Shown piece after piece: positions 46,630 through 54,774 of a stretch of DNA of 64,000 nt. Each line of letters starts with the position of its first letter. Positions within the stretch are counted from its first letter, which is position 1. The DNA is from Sphingomonas trueperi (GTDB lineage: Bacteria; Pseudomonadota; Alphaproteobacteria; Sphingomonadales; Sphingomonadaceae), in contig NZ_JAATJB010000004.1 in assembly GCF_011927635.1 (NCBI RefSeq), forward strand, positions 292,134 through 356,133, read 5' to 3'. The notes under the pieces were generated by a model. That model did no database searches. It saw only the letters and a list, made by a program, of their open reading frames with translations, and was not told the DNA's origin. The position numbers were made by a program, and so were the translations under genes.

Positions 46630-47373
46630 TCAAACGCGCGTCGCGAAGGGCGTGAAGTCGGTCCCTTCGTCGAACACGTCGACGCCCTCGGCGCGCTTGA
46701 GGAAGCCGACGACGATATAGGTGAGCGGCGTCAGCAGCACTTCCCAGCCGACCTTCAGCACCCACTGGGTGAACAGCACCTTCACGACCAGCGCATTGGT
46801 CCAGCCCTCGGCGCCCCAGAAGGCGAGCGGGTAGAAGATCAGGCTGTCGACCGCCTGCCCCGCCACGGTCGAGCCGACGGTGCGGGTCCACAGCATCCGG
46901 CCGCCGGTCCACAGCTTCATGCGGGCCAGCACATAGGAATTGACGAACTCGCCCGCCCAGAAGGCACAGACCGAGGCCAGCACGATCCGCGGCACCTGGC
47001 CGAAGATGACTTCGTAGGCCGCCTGGTTCTTCCAGTCCGGCGCCGGCGGCAGCGCGACGACGACCCACGCCATGAACGCCATGAACAGCACCGCCGCCGT
47101 CCCCGCCCAGATCACCCGGCGCGCACGGGCATAGCCATAGACCTCGGTCAGCACGTCGCCGATGATGTAGGAAATGGGGAAGAACAGGATGCCCGCCCCG
47201 AACGGCCAATAGCCGACTCCCGGCAGCCAGATCTGCGCGACCTTGCCCGCGCCGATCACGTTCGACAGCAGGATGATCGCGACGAAGGCGGCCATTACGA
47301 AGTCGAAATAACGGAAATGCCCGCCGGCCAGGCTGCGGGCGGTGACATGGGTGGGAGCGTGCGGCATGTTCAT
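46630..47373 (-). CDS. Queuosine precursor transporter (YhhQ/QPTR family)
   Basis: A 247-residue membrane protein with about six helices of the YhhQ/VUT family, which imports queuosine precursors such as preQ0 or preQ1. Conserved elements are FPISYIIGDVLTEVYGYARAR and the C-terminal TPLTYIVVGFLKRAE. The ATG at 47373 gives the normal start; the longer frame runs antisense through the tRNA gene. It lies 63 bp from tRNA-Arg. Confidence 0.9.
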   Translation of the reverse strand: MNMPHAPTHVTARSLAGGHFRYFDFVMAAFVAIILLSNVIGAGKVAQIWLPGVGYWPFGAGILFFPISYIIGDVLTEVYGYARARRVIWAGTAAVLFMAFMAWVVVALPPAPDWKNQAAYEVIFGQVPRIVLASVCAFWAGEFVNSYVLARMKLWTGGRMLWTRTVGSTVAGQAVDSLIFYPLAFWGAEGWTNALVVKVLFTQWVLKVGWEVLLTPLTYIVVGFLKRAEGVDVFDEGTDFTPFATRV

Positions 47374-47436
47374 TGCAGTGCAGTATGCGAGGCGTTTGCC
47401 CCCCGCGCAATCTGCGCTTAAAGGCATCCGTAACGC

Positions 47437-47513
47437 GCGCCCGTAGCTCAGTTGGATAGAGCACGAGCCTTCTAAGCTTGGGGCCGCTGGTTCGAATCCA
47501 GCCGGGCGCGCCA
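47437..47513 (+). tRNA. tRNA-Arg (anticodon TCT)
   Basis: A complete cloverleaf: 7-bp acceptor GCGCCCG/CGGGCGC, D arm GCTC-AGTTGGATA-GAGC, anticodon arm CGAGC-CTTCTAA-GCTTG with anticodon TCT, 5-nt variable loop, T arm GCTGG-TTCGAAT-CCAGC, discriminator G and encoded CCA. The length is 77 nt including CCA. It reads the rare AGA codon. Its 3' half is the integration target of the element that follows. Confidence 0.97.
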
Positions 47514-49169
47514 TTTCGGTTCAAAGGCACGAACGCCTAGCACCGCCGCCTCTACGCCGGAGGCGGCGGTTAGCGTTCGGAGCAGCTCGCTCCGCAGCCC
47601 ACGGATGCGAACCTCTTTTCGGCTCACGACTTCCACACGTTGCGCAACCGCCCGCACCTGATCGCGGGCGAACGTGCCGTCGCCGTTCCGCAGCTTCTTG
47701 CGCACGGCGGCCGCAAAGGCGCGCAGGCTTTCCGGCGTGATCGCGGGGCCGATCTTTACGATGTGCGCCACCGCGCGCTCGGCATCCCCCTTGGCCTGGT
47801 CGCGCGTCGCGGTCAGCTCGGCGATGCGATCCTTGAGCGACGGGTCGCTTACGTCGATGACGCCATTCTCGATCGCGTCGTAAAGCCGCTTGAGCTTCGC
47901 TTCCGCCTCGGTCGCACGCCGCTCAAGATCGGCGACATGCTGGCGGCGCTGGTTCACCCACTCGTCGCGCCGTTCGAGGATCTGATCCATCAGAGCTTCG
48001 AGCCGCGCCGGGTCGAGCAGCCGCGCTTCGAGATGGTCGACCACGGCCCTGTTGAGCTGGTCCATCGGCACGGTGATGCCAGGACAGCCGGTCGCGCCCT
48101 GCCGCGCCTTCGTCGAGCAGGTGTAATAGCGATATTCCCGGCCGACGCTGCTGGTGCCTGTGCGCAGCGTCATCGCGCCGCCGCAGCACGCGCAGAAGCA
48201 AATGCCGGTGAGCAGCGTCGGCCCACCCACCGCCATCGGCGCCATCATCTTCGGGCTGCGCGCCTTGAGCGACCGCTGGACCGCCTCGAACTCCGCTTCC
48301 GAGACGATCGCCGGCACTTCCATGACGGCGTGCTCGGCCTCGGGCTTGGGCGTCCTGGTCTTGTGATCGCGCGTGTTGAAGCGGTGCTGGCCGATATAGG
48401 TCGTGCGTGTCAGCACCATATGCACCGCGCCGAGACCCCATCGCCCGCCATCGCGCGTGCGGATGTTGTTCTCGTTGAGCCACGTCGCGATTGACTTGAG
48501 CCCCATCGGTCCCCGGTCACCGACACCATTCAAAGCCATGCGGTAGATGCGCCGCACCGTCTCGGCCTGGATCGGGTCGATCTCCAGCTTCTTCTTGATC
48601 TTCGCGCCGCGCTCCCCGGCTGCAACCACGCGGTAGCCGATCGGCGCCCGCGCCCCGTTCCAGAAGCCCTGCCGGGCGTTCTCCTTCATCGCACGCAGCG
48701 TGTGCTTGCCATTCTCCTTCGATTGATATTCGTCGAACAGCGTCATGATCTGGCGCATCATGATGCTCATCGGATCGTCGCCCAAGTCCTGCGTGATCGA
48801 GACGAGCTTCACCCCGTTCTTCGCCAGCTTGCGGACGTAGAACTCGAACTGGAACTGGTCGCGGAAGAACCGCGAGAAGCTGTGGACGACGATGACGGTG
48901 AATGTCGGCGGCTTCGTCATCGCCGCGTCGATCATCGCTTGAAAGGCAGGTCGGCGATCGTCCGTCGCGGTGTTGCCCGGCTCGACGAACTCGGCCGCGA
49001 CTTCCCAGCCGCGCGAGAGGCAGTAGCCTTCGATCTGGCGGCGTTGGTCGGGAATCGACAGGTCGCTCTCGGCCTGCCGGCCGGTCGAGACCCGGAGATA
49101 GAGCGCGGCGCGGGCGATCGCCACGACCGGCGCCTCATCCTCATCTCGTCGCAGGGCGGCGCTGGTCAT
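47472..49169 (-). CDS. Large serine recombinase (integrase)
   Basis: A 565-residue site-specific serine recombinase. The resolvase catalytic domain (about 18-170) starts AALYLRVSTGRQAESDLSI with the nucleophilic Ser in RVST and has VVHSFSRFFRDQFQFEFYVR. Next come the recombinase domain (about 190-290), a zinc-ribbon with CFCACCGG and CSTKARQGATGCPG (about 320-370) and a coiled coil (about 410-460). The last 13 codons and the stop (47472-47513) are the antisense of tRNA-Arg, giving the tail RARLDSNQRPQA. It is presumed to have integrated the element at this tRNA. Confidence 0.92.
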   Translation of the reverse strand: MTSAALRRDEDEAPVVAIARAALYLRVSTGRQAESDLSIPDQRRQIEGYCLSRGWEVAAEFVEPGNTATDDRRPAFQAMIDAAMTKPPTFTVIVVHSFSRFFRDQFQFEFYVRKLAKNGVKLVSITQDLGDDPMSIMMRQIMTLFDEYQSKENGKHTLRAMKENARQGFWNGARAPIGYRVVAAGERGAKIKKKLEIDPIQAETVRRIYRMALNGVGDRGPMGLKSIATWLNENNIRTRDGGRWGLGAVHMVLTRTTYIGQHRFNTRDHKTRTPKPEAEHAVMEVPAIVSEAEFEAVQRSLKARSPKMMAPMAVGGPTLLTGICFCACCGGAMTLRTGTSSVGREYRYYTCSTKARQGATGCPGITVPMDQLNRAVVDHLEARLLDPARLEALMDQILERRDEWVNQRRQHVADLERRATEAEAKLKRLYDAIENGVIDVSDPSLKDRIAELTATRDQAKGDAERAVAHIVKIGPAITPESLRAFAAAVRKKLRNGDGTFARDQVRAVAQRVEVVSRKEVRIRGLRSELLRTLTAASGVEAAVLGVRAFEPKWRARLDSNQRPQA

Positions 49170-49187
49170 GACGCTTCACTCCTCACT

Positions 49188-49433
49188 TCACGGCAGCGGT
49201 CCGAACAGCTTGTCCAGCTCTTGCCGCATATGGCCTTCGATCGCGCGCAGCTCGGCGTCGCCGATCGGAACTTGCTCTGGCCAGTCGTCGGTGACGACGA
49301 TCGGCCCATCATCCTCGCGCACCGGACGCGAAGCACGGCGCGGAGTGACGCGGTTGATGTAGTCGTGCAGGTCATCCGGGCTTTCGGCCCAGCGACGAGG
49401 CGCGCGCCGGCGGAGCTTACGCGGAAGGGCCAT
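49188..49433 (-). CDS. Small basic protein upstream of the recombinase
   Basis: An 81-residue protein with a basic N-terminus (MALPRKLRRRAPRRW) and an acidic, helical C-terminus (ELRAIEGHMRQELDKLFGPL). Its stop is 18 bp before the recombinase start, so the two are probably co-transcribed. I do not recognise a family. Position and size make a recombination directionality factor or regulator possible, but nothing in the sequence shows it. An in-frame ATG 45 bp upstream is an alternative start. Confidence 0.62.
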   Translation of the reverse strand: MALPRKLRRRAPRRWAESPDDLHDYINRVTPRRASRPVREDDGPIVVTDDWPEQVPIGDAELRAIEGHMRQELDKLFGPLP

Positions 49434-49500
49434 GTGCTGACCGTGCAGCACGAGCGGTCTTCGGGCAAACGACGCCACACGGTGTAGCGCAGATAAGTGC

Positions 49501-49992
49501 TCACGGCGTGTCCGGCGACGCCGCCTCCAGTCGTTCGCGCGCGCTCGTATCGTTCGCCGCCTTCAGCAGCGCTTCCCACGAATCGGGTGGATTGCCCTTG
49601 TCGAGCATCTTGCGGAACACGGCATAGGCGTCCGACTTCGCGCCATACGTGCGCAGGGTCGTCTCGTCGTTCACCCAGGCAAAGATGATGATCTTCGCGC
49701 TGGTGCTGTAGCGGAAGAACAAGCGGAACCTGCCGCCGCCAAACTTCGCCCGGAACCAATGCTTGCGGTCGTCGCCAAGCGTGCCGCCCTGGCGATACTC
49801 CGGGCGCGTGGGGTCTTGGGGAATGGTCTCGAATACGAGCTGGCGCAGCGCGGCGAGCAGTTTCGCATTGGCCGACTTGCGCCAACCGCGCGGGTCTTTC
49901 TGCCGCGAGCGCGCAACGGCCGTCCCCAGCTTCTCGAACTGATCGAGAAACAGCGGATGGGCAAAGAGCTGCCACCCGTTGACCGTCATCAT
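49501..49992 (-). CDS. yhaV: Type II toxin YhaV
   Basis: A 163-residue YhaV-family toxin, a RelE-fold ribonuclease. Characteristic segments are NGWQLFAHPLFLDQFEKL, the central FRAKFGGGRFRLFFRYS and IFAWVNDETTLRTYGAKSDAY. Its ATG overlaps the prlF stop by one base (TGATG). Counteracted by the PrlF antitoxin encoded upstream. It probably stabilises the element. Confidence 0.92.
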   Translation of the reverse strand: MMTVNGWQLFAHPLFLDQFEKLGTAVARSRQKDPRGWRKSANAKLLAALRQLVFETIPQDPTRPEYRQGGTLGDDRKHWFRAKFGGGRFRLFFRYSTSAKIIIFAWVNDETTLRTYGAKSDAYAVFRKMLDKGNPPDSWEALLKAANDTSARERLEAASPDTP

Positions 49993-50318
49993 CAGAGATC
50001 GACATCGCCGTCGATCGGCGCGTCGAGATCGACCTTCACGCCTTCCGTCAGAGCCGCAATGCGCTGGGCCAGCGCGGGAGATAGCGCCGTCAGCGCCTCG
50101 GGCCGGCGTTTGATATCCTCGGCCAGAAACGTCAGAAAGCTGTCGATCGCCGGATCGTCATGCTCGGCATCGGCGCGATGCACCGACACGCCATGCTCAT
50201 CGACGCGGAAAGCGATCTTGCCGCCGTAATCGACGCCGAGCGCCTGGCGGACGGACTTCGGAATCGTCGTCTGGCCCTTGGCGGTGATGGTGCTGATTTC
50301 TTCGAGCAGCGCGGGCAT
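49992..50318 (-). CDS. prlF: Type II antitoxin PrlF
   Basis: A 108-residue antitoxin with an N-terminal AbrB/SpoVT swapped-hairpin DNA-binding domain (STITAKGQTTIPKSVRQALG) and an acidic C-terminal tail that should wrap the toxin (ending DLDAPIDGDVDL). It is the first gene of the prlF-yhaV operon. PrlF represses its own promoter in E. coli, and the inverted repeat over the promoter here fits that. Confidence 0.92.
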   Translation of the reverse strand: MPALLEEISTITAKGQTTIPKSVRQALGVDYGGKIAFRVDEHGVSVHRADAEHDDPAIDSFLTFLAEDIKRRPEALTALSPALAQRIAALTEGVKVDLDAPIDGDVDL

Positions 50319-50340
50319 GGCTCATCTCCTCTGCCCGCTG

Positions 50341-50369
50341 AATGTAAGGAAAACGCATTACATTGTCAA
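50341..50369 (-). promoter_or_regulatory. prlF-yhaV promoter and likely operator
   Basis: On the minus strand a consensus -35 TTGACA (50364-50369) is separated by exactly 17 bp from -10 TACATT (50341-50346), 23 bp before the prlF ATG. A 7-bp inverted repeat AATGTAA-N10-TTACATT (50341-50364) covers the -10 and spacer and is a good candidate for the PrlF operator. Confidence 0.8.
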
Positions 50370-50577
50370 GGTGGAGCCTTCCACCGGCATCACATCCTCC
50401 TGAAAGTCCTTCCCGGTGAAGCAGGTCCGATAGAAGAGGAACTGCTTGGTTGCGTCTCGTTGGACTTGCCCAAGGCCGGGCAGAACATATGGCGAAGCCT
50501 ATCTTCTTCCGGCAGTGTTGCGTGCGGGGGCTTCACTATTACAACCGCTGCGAGTCGCGGGGGAGGACGGGGGCGGG

Positions 50578-52536
50578 ATGATTCTCACTGACAATGAGAC
50601 AAGGGTCGACCTCCTCAACAATGAGGCGATCGCCAAGACTATCATCGAGCTGCTACGCGAAAAGCCCGAGCGCGCCGTGACGATCGGCGTTCACGGCGAC
50701 TGGGGTGCGGGCAAATCCAGCATTTTGGAGATGATCGAAAACGGCCTCAGTTCGGATGAGGACGTGCTCTGCATCAAATTCAACGGATGGCGCTTTCAAG
50801 GATTCGAAGACGCCAAAATCGCGCTGATCGAGGGCATCGTCACCGGGCTTATCGAAAAACGCCCGTTGCTCACTCAAGCCGGCGTAGCCGTGAAAGACAT
50901 CTTCCGGCGGATCGACTGGCTAAAGATCGCGCGGCACGGGGGCGGACTCGCTTTCACCGCATTCACTGGCATTCCCACAGCCGATCAGATCGGCGCGGTG
51001 GTCGGCACCTTGAAGGGGATCTTCTCCGATCCCTCAAAACTCGCCACGCAGGAGAATTACGACAAAGCGATCGACGGTGTGCAAGGTCTGCTGAAGCCAG
51101 GAGAGTCGAAAAATGTGCCGGAAGAGATCGAGGCATTCCGGAAAGCTTTTGACGATCTGCTCAAGCAGGCGGGTATCAAGCAACTGATCGTCCTCATCGA
51201 CGATCTCGACCGCTGCCTGCCGGACACGGCGATCGAAACGCTCGAAGCCGTCCGGCTGTTCGTCTTCACCGCCCGCACCGCGTTCATCGTCGCGGCCGAT
51301 GAGGCGATGATTGAATATTCGGTGCGTAAGCATTTCCCCGAACTGCCGGACACGACCGGACCCCGCGACTATGCGCGCAACTATCTCGAAAAGCTGATCC
51401 AGATTCCGTTCCGGATTCCGGCTTTGGGCGAGACCGAAACCCGTATCTACGTCACCCTGTTGCTCATCGGTGCCGAGCTGGGCGAGGACGATCCCGCTTA
51501 TTCGGCGCTCATCACCGTCGCGCGTGAATTGCTCAAACGGCCTTGGCAAACAGCCGGGCTCGACGCGCAGACGGTCAAGACCGCCTTGGGCGACAAAGCC
51601 AGCAAGGTCCAGAACGCGCTCACCTTGAGCGACCAGATCGGTCCGATCCTGGCCAGCGGCACTCAGGGCAATCCGCGGCAGATCAAGCGCTTCCTGAACA
51701 CCCTGCTGCTACGCCATCAGACCGCGCTCGCCCGCGGCTTCGGAGAAGAGGTGAAGCTGCCCGTTCTGGCGAAGCTTATGCTGGCCGAACGGTTCCTCTC
51801 TAGATTGTTTGACCAGATCGCCAGCGCCGCCGCCCGCGATCCGGACGGCCGCTGCGTAGATTTGGCGGCGCTTGAAGCCGCTGCGTCGGAGGAGAAGCCA
51901 GCCCCCAAGGCGAAGCGGGCCGGGCCTAAGATCAGTTCCACCGATGACGCCAAGCCGACCGCCGTGCCGGACTCTAAGGACAGCGCTATCCTGACGGAAT
52001 GGAAGGCGGCCGACGCGATACGGGCCTGGGCGCGGCTGTCACCGGCCTTGGCCGAAGTCGATCTGCGCCCCTATCTGTTCGTGACCAAGGATCGAAAGGA
52101 CTATTTCGGCGCGGCCTCCGTCCTCGGCCGTCTCGCCGCTGTGGTCGAGAAGCTGCTCGGCCCGAAACTCGCTGTCCAGGCGTTCGAAGGTGAACTCAAG
52201 CAACTCGTTCCGGCTGAGGCCGCGCAGGTCTTCGAGGAGCTGCGCGGCCGCGTCATGGGCGGAGACGCCTTTGATACCGTGCCGCCCGGCATCGACGGAC
52301 TCGCGGTGCTGGTTCGCGCGCATCCGACGCTTCAAGCCAATCTTCTCGACCTGCTAGAAGCCTTACCGGCCGATCGGTGCGGGCCGTGGCCCGCGTCGGG
52401 TTGGGAGGGCGTCGTCAAGGATTCCGACGCCGTGGTTCGCTTCGAGAAGCTACTCCAGGGATGGTCAACCTCCGGTTCGTCCTTCTTGAAGCCGACGGCG
52501 AGCGCCGCGCTTCGCACGCGGAAAGGTGGGCGCTGA
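50578..52536 (+). CDS. qatA: Qat anti-phage system ATPase QatA (KAP NTPase)
   Basis: A 652-residue KAP-family P-loop NTPase. Walker A is GDWGAGKSS (about 40-48) and Walker B is LIVLIDDLDRC (about 203-213), followed by the typical RPD-like ARNYLEKLIQIPFRIP and GNPRQIKRFLN. The C-terminal 180 residues are specific to this group. ATG 50578 follows GGGAGGACGGGGGCGGG; an upstream in-frame extension has no similarity. It is the first of four tightly packed genes in the published qatABCD order. QatA is required for defence in that system, but its mechanism was not resolved when it was described. Confidence 0.9.
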   Translation: MILTDNETRVDLLNNEAIAKTIIELLREKPERAVTIGVHGDWGAGKSSILEMIENGLSSDEDVLCIKFNGWRFQGFEDAKIALIEGIVTGLIEKRPLLTQAGVAVKDIFRRIDWLKIARHGGGLAFTAFTGIPTADQIGAVVGTLKGIFSDPSKLATQENYDKAIDGVQGLLKPGESKNVPEEIEAFRKAFDDLLKQAGIKQLIVLIDDLDRCLPDTAIETLEAVRLFVFTARTAFIVAADEAMIEYSVRKHFPELPDTTGPRDYARNYLEKLIQIPFRIPALGETETRIYVTLLLIGAELGEDDPAYSALITVARELLKRPWQTAGLDAQTVKTALGDKASKVQNALTLSDQIGPILASGTQGNPRQIKRFLNTLLLRHQTALARGFGEEVKLPVLAKLMLAERFLSRLFDQIASAAARDPDGRCVDLAALEAAASEEKPAPKAKRAGPKISSTDDAKPTAVPDSKDSAILTEWKAADAIRAWARLSPALAEVDLRPYLFVTKDRKDYFGAASVLGRLAAVVEKLLGPKLAVQAFEGELKQLVPAEAAQVFEELRGRVMGGDAFDTVPPGIDGLAVLVRAHPTLQANLLDLLEALPADRCGPWPASGWEGVVKDSDAVVRFEKLLQGWSTSGSSFLKPTASAALRTRKGGR

Positions 52537-53420
52537 TGGGCACCTCGAACGCCTATGAGGGTGCGGGCGGAGGCACGCCGCTAATTCCGAGTTGGTTGCA
52601 GGGTGACGGCGACGGCGGGTCCGGCGCGGGCGCGGGGGATGGCGACGGGGCGCTACCGTCGTCACCTGATGGAACACCCCCAGCAGTTCCTCCAGCACCA
52701 GCGCCTCGGCCCACCGCGCCAGCAGGTGCATCGGATCGGTTCACGTCGGCGCGAAACAATTTCACTCGCTTCGCAAGCTCGGGTGGCAGCGACCGTCGGA
52801 GCCTCGGTCGCGCGGTCTCGCAATATGTGTCCAAATCGGCAGGCGGTTCGCGCCAGGCCGCGCAACGTATGGGCTCATCGCGCGGCGCCGGCGCCGGGCT
52901 CGTCCGGTTCCTCAACGACGCTAGCGCCAATGGCGTTCGCGAAGCGCTGCGAACGCTTAATCTGGAAAGCCTCGCCGGGCGGCCGATCGAGGAAGTGTTC
53001 GCCGGCCTCGCCGACTATATCTGCCCCGAAGGCGGGTCGATCGACGAGGGCATCGCACGAGACGCCTTCGTAGAGACGATCGCCGACCTCGCTGGCGCGG
53101 GCATCACCGACATCGACGCTCTCACGCCGGGCCAGATTCAGACTGTCTTCGAGCTATACGCCACCCACGCGATCGAGGCCCGCATCTGCAACGACATCGG
53201 CACCAAGGTCGTGACCTTGCCCGCTGATCCGCGCGCGGCCGAGAGGGTTCAGGCGCAACTGCGTGATTTCATCCAGCGTGGTGTCAGCGACGCGATCAAC
53301 GCCGCAGGGGTCAACATCCAGTCGCTGACCCCTGATGCGGTGATGGGCTTCGTGACCGACGTCTATCAATCCGCCTTCGACGTGTTGCAGACGATGGGCG
53401 ACGGGGAGGCAGCGAAATGA
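52536..53420 (+). CDS. qatB: Qat anti-phage system protein QatB
   Basis: A 294-residue protein of unknown biochemical function. A low-complexity Gly/Pro/Asp-rich N-terminal part (about 1-75, beginning MGTSNAYEGAGGGTPLIPSW) precedes a folded helical region (about 90-290). There are no catalytic motifs that I recognise. The ATG overlaps the qatA stop (TGATG), and the stop overlaps the qatC start (ATGA). Identification as QatB rests on position and overall layout between QatA and the QueC-like protein. Confidence 0.85.
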   Translation: MGTSNAYEGAGGGTPLIPSWLQGDGDGGSGAGAGDGDGALPSSPDGTPPAVPPAPAPRPTAPAGASDRFTSARNNFTRFASSGGSDRRSLGRAVSQYVSKSAGGSRQAAQRMGSSRGAGAGLVRFLNDASANGVREALRTLNLESLAGRPIEEVFAGLADYICPEGGSIDEGIARDAFVETIADLAGAGITDIDALTPGQIQTVFELYATHAIEARICNDIGTKVVTLPADPRAAERVQAQLRDFIQRGVSDAINAAGVNIQSLTPDAVMGFVTDVYQSAFDVLQTMGDGEAAK

Positions 53421-54766
53421 GGCGCCATGTCATCATCGGCCGTTTCGGGCCGGACGATAAGACCCGCGTCCCGAAGGCGCGCGACGAGGTTGTATCGACC
53501 TTGCAGTTGGTGGCGGGCAAGCGTCTCGATCATGGGATCGGCCGCGCCTTGTCCGACCTTAAGGCGCTGCACCTGACCCCGAGCGAGATCGGCGCAGACA
53601 TGCTCGTCGTCGCGGCCCATGTTCATGCGGCGGACACCCGCATCTCCCGCTCCACGGAATCGCAGGACGCCTGGACGCGCGAGATTCGGCTGGTCATCCC
53701 CGTTAGCGATCCGGTGCGATGGACAGCCGCCGCGCCCATCCTGGTCCGCGCCCTGAACTTTCTGACCGGCGACAGATGGGATGTGGGTTTCCGCAAACGG
53801 GCCAAGGGCTATGCGCCGCTGGTTCCCGTCGCGGCACCCACCCTTATTCCAGCCCCGTTCGATGGCGTGAGTCTGTTCTCCGGTGGCTTGGACAGCCTGA
53901 TCGGCGCGATCGACAGCTTGAATGCCGGCGAGACGCCGCTTCTGGTCAGCCATGCCGGCGAAGGACTGGTGAGCAAGTCGCAGGAGCAGTGCTTCGACGG
54001 TTTGAAAACCGCTTATAAAGCATCTGCCTTCGATCGGCTGCGGGTGTGGATGAGCTTCGATAGCGGGTTTGTCGAGGATGTCGGATCGGAGGACACCACA
54101 CGCGGTCGATCCTTCCTGTTCTTCTCGCTGGGTGTCGCCGCCGGCACCGCGCTCGGCCGCGCCTTCGTGCTCAAGGTTCCCGAGAACGGTCTGATCGCGC
54201 TCAACGTGCCGCTCGATCGGCTCCGGCTCGGTGCGCTCAGCACCCGAACGACGCATCCTTTCTACATGGCCCGGTGGAACGAATTGCTCGGTGCGCTTGG
54301 TGTCGAAGGGAAGGTCGAGAATCCCTATTGGGACAAGACCAAGGGGGAAATGGTCGCCGAGTGCGCCAATCCGACCCTGTTGAAGCAGCTCGCCCCGCTG
54401 TCGCTATCGTGTTCATCACCGACGAAGGGGCGTTGGACCAAGAAGCCGCAGGGGCACTGCGGTTACTGCCTGCCATGTCTCATTCGGCGGGCCTCTCTGC
54501 GAGGCAGGGATTCGACAGTTTACGGCGTGCCCGACCTGAAGACTGCCACATTAGACACCAGGCAGGCCGAAGGTCAGCAGGTTCGATCCTTCCAGATCGC
54601 GATCGCGCGGCTATCGAAGCGTCCGGAACTCGCCAAAGCCCTCATCCACAAGCCGGGGCCGCTCTATGATGATCCCACCCGCCACGATGGCCTGGCCGAT
54701 GTCTATCGCCGCGGACTGGAGGAGGTTGGGCGCTTGCTGACTGGCGTTCGCGCCGCACCGTCGTAA
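53417..54766 (+). CDS. qatC: Qat anti-phage system QueC-like protein QatC
   Basis: A 449-residue protein with an N-terminal region unique to QatC (about 1-145) and a QueC-like PP-loop ATPase domain. The PP-loop SGGLDS is at 155-160, and a QueC-type zinc site is formed by C332, C348, C351 and C354 (CGYCLPC). QueC makes preQ0 from 7-carboxy-7-deazaguanine; here the protein is a defence component, and its substrate (nucleic acid base, protein or small molecule) is not established. Its start overlaps the qatB stop by four bases. Confidence 0.92.
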   Translation: MRRHVIIGRFGPDDKTRVPKARDEVVSTLQLVAGKRLDHGIGRALSDLKALHLTPSEIGADMLVVAAHVHAADTRISRSTESQDAWTREIRLVIPVSDPVRWTAAAPILVRALNFLTGDRWDVGFRKRAKGYAPLVPVAAPTLIPAPFDGVSLFSGGLDSLIGAIDSLNAGETPLLVSHAGEGLVSKSQEQCFDGLKTAYKASAFDRLRVWMSFDSGFVEDVGSEDTTRGRSFLFFSLGVAAGTALGRAFVLKVPENGLIALNVPLDRLRLGALSTRTTHPFYMARWNELLGALGVEGKVENPYWDKTKGEMVAECANPTLLKQLAPLSLSCSSPTKGRWTKKPQGHCGYCLPCLIRRASLRGRDSTVYGVPDLKTATLDTRQAEGQQVRSFQIAIARLSKRPELAKALIHKPGPLYDDPTRHDGLADVYRRGLEEVGRLLTGVRAAPS

Positions 54767-54774
54767 GAGGCTCC

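Noticed and set aside
47472..47513. ARLDSNQRP tail as a conserved protein motif of the recombinase
   Set aside because: It is simply the antisense of the tRNA; the same peptide arises wherever frames run backwards through tRNA genes. It is kept as evidence of gene/tRNA overlap only.
46595..47530. A functional link between the YhhQ queuosine-precursor transporter and the QueC-like QatC
   Set aside because: YhhQ belongs to the host chromosome on the other side of the tRNA and QatC to the island. The closeness is probably chance, although it is tempting.
50446..50577. An upstream extended start for QatA
   Set aside because: The 44 extra residues have no similarity to the family, whereas ATG 50578 has a Shine-Dalgarno-like GGAGG and begins at the domain.
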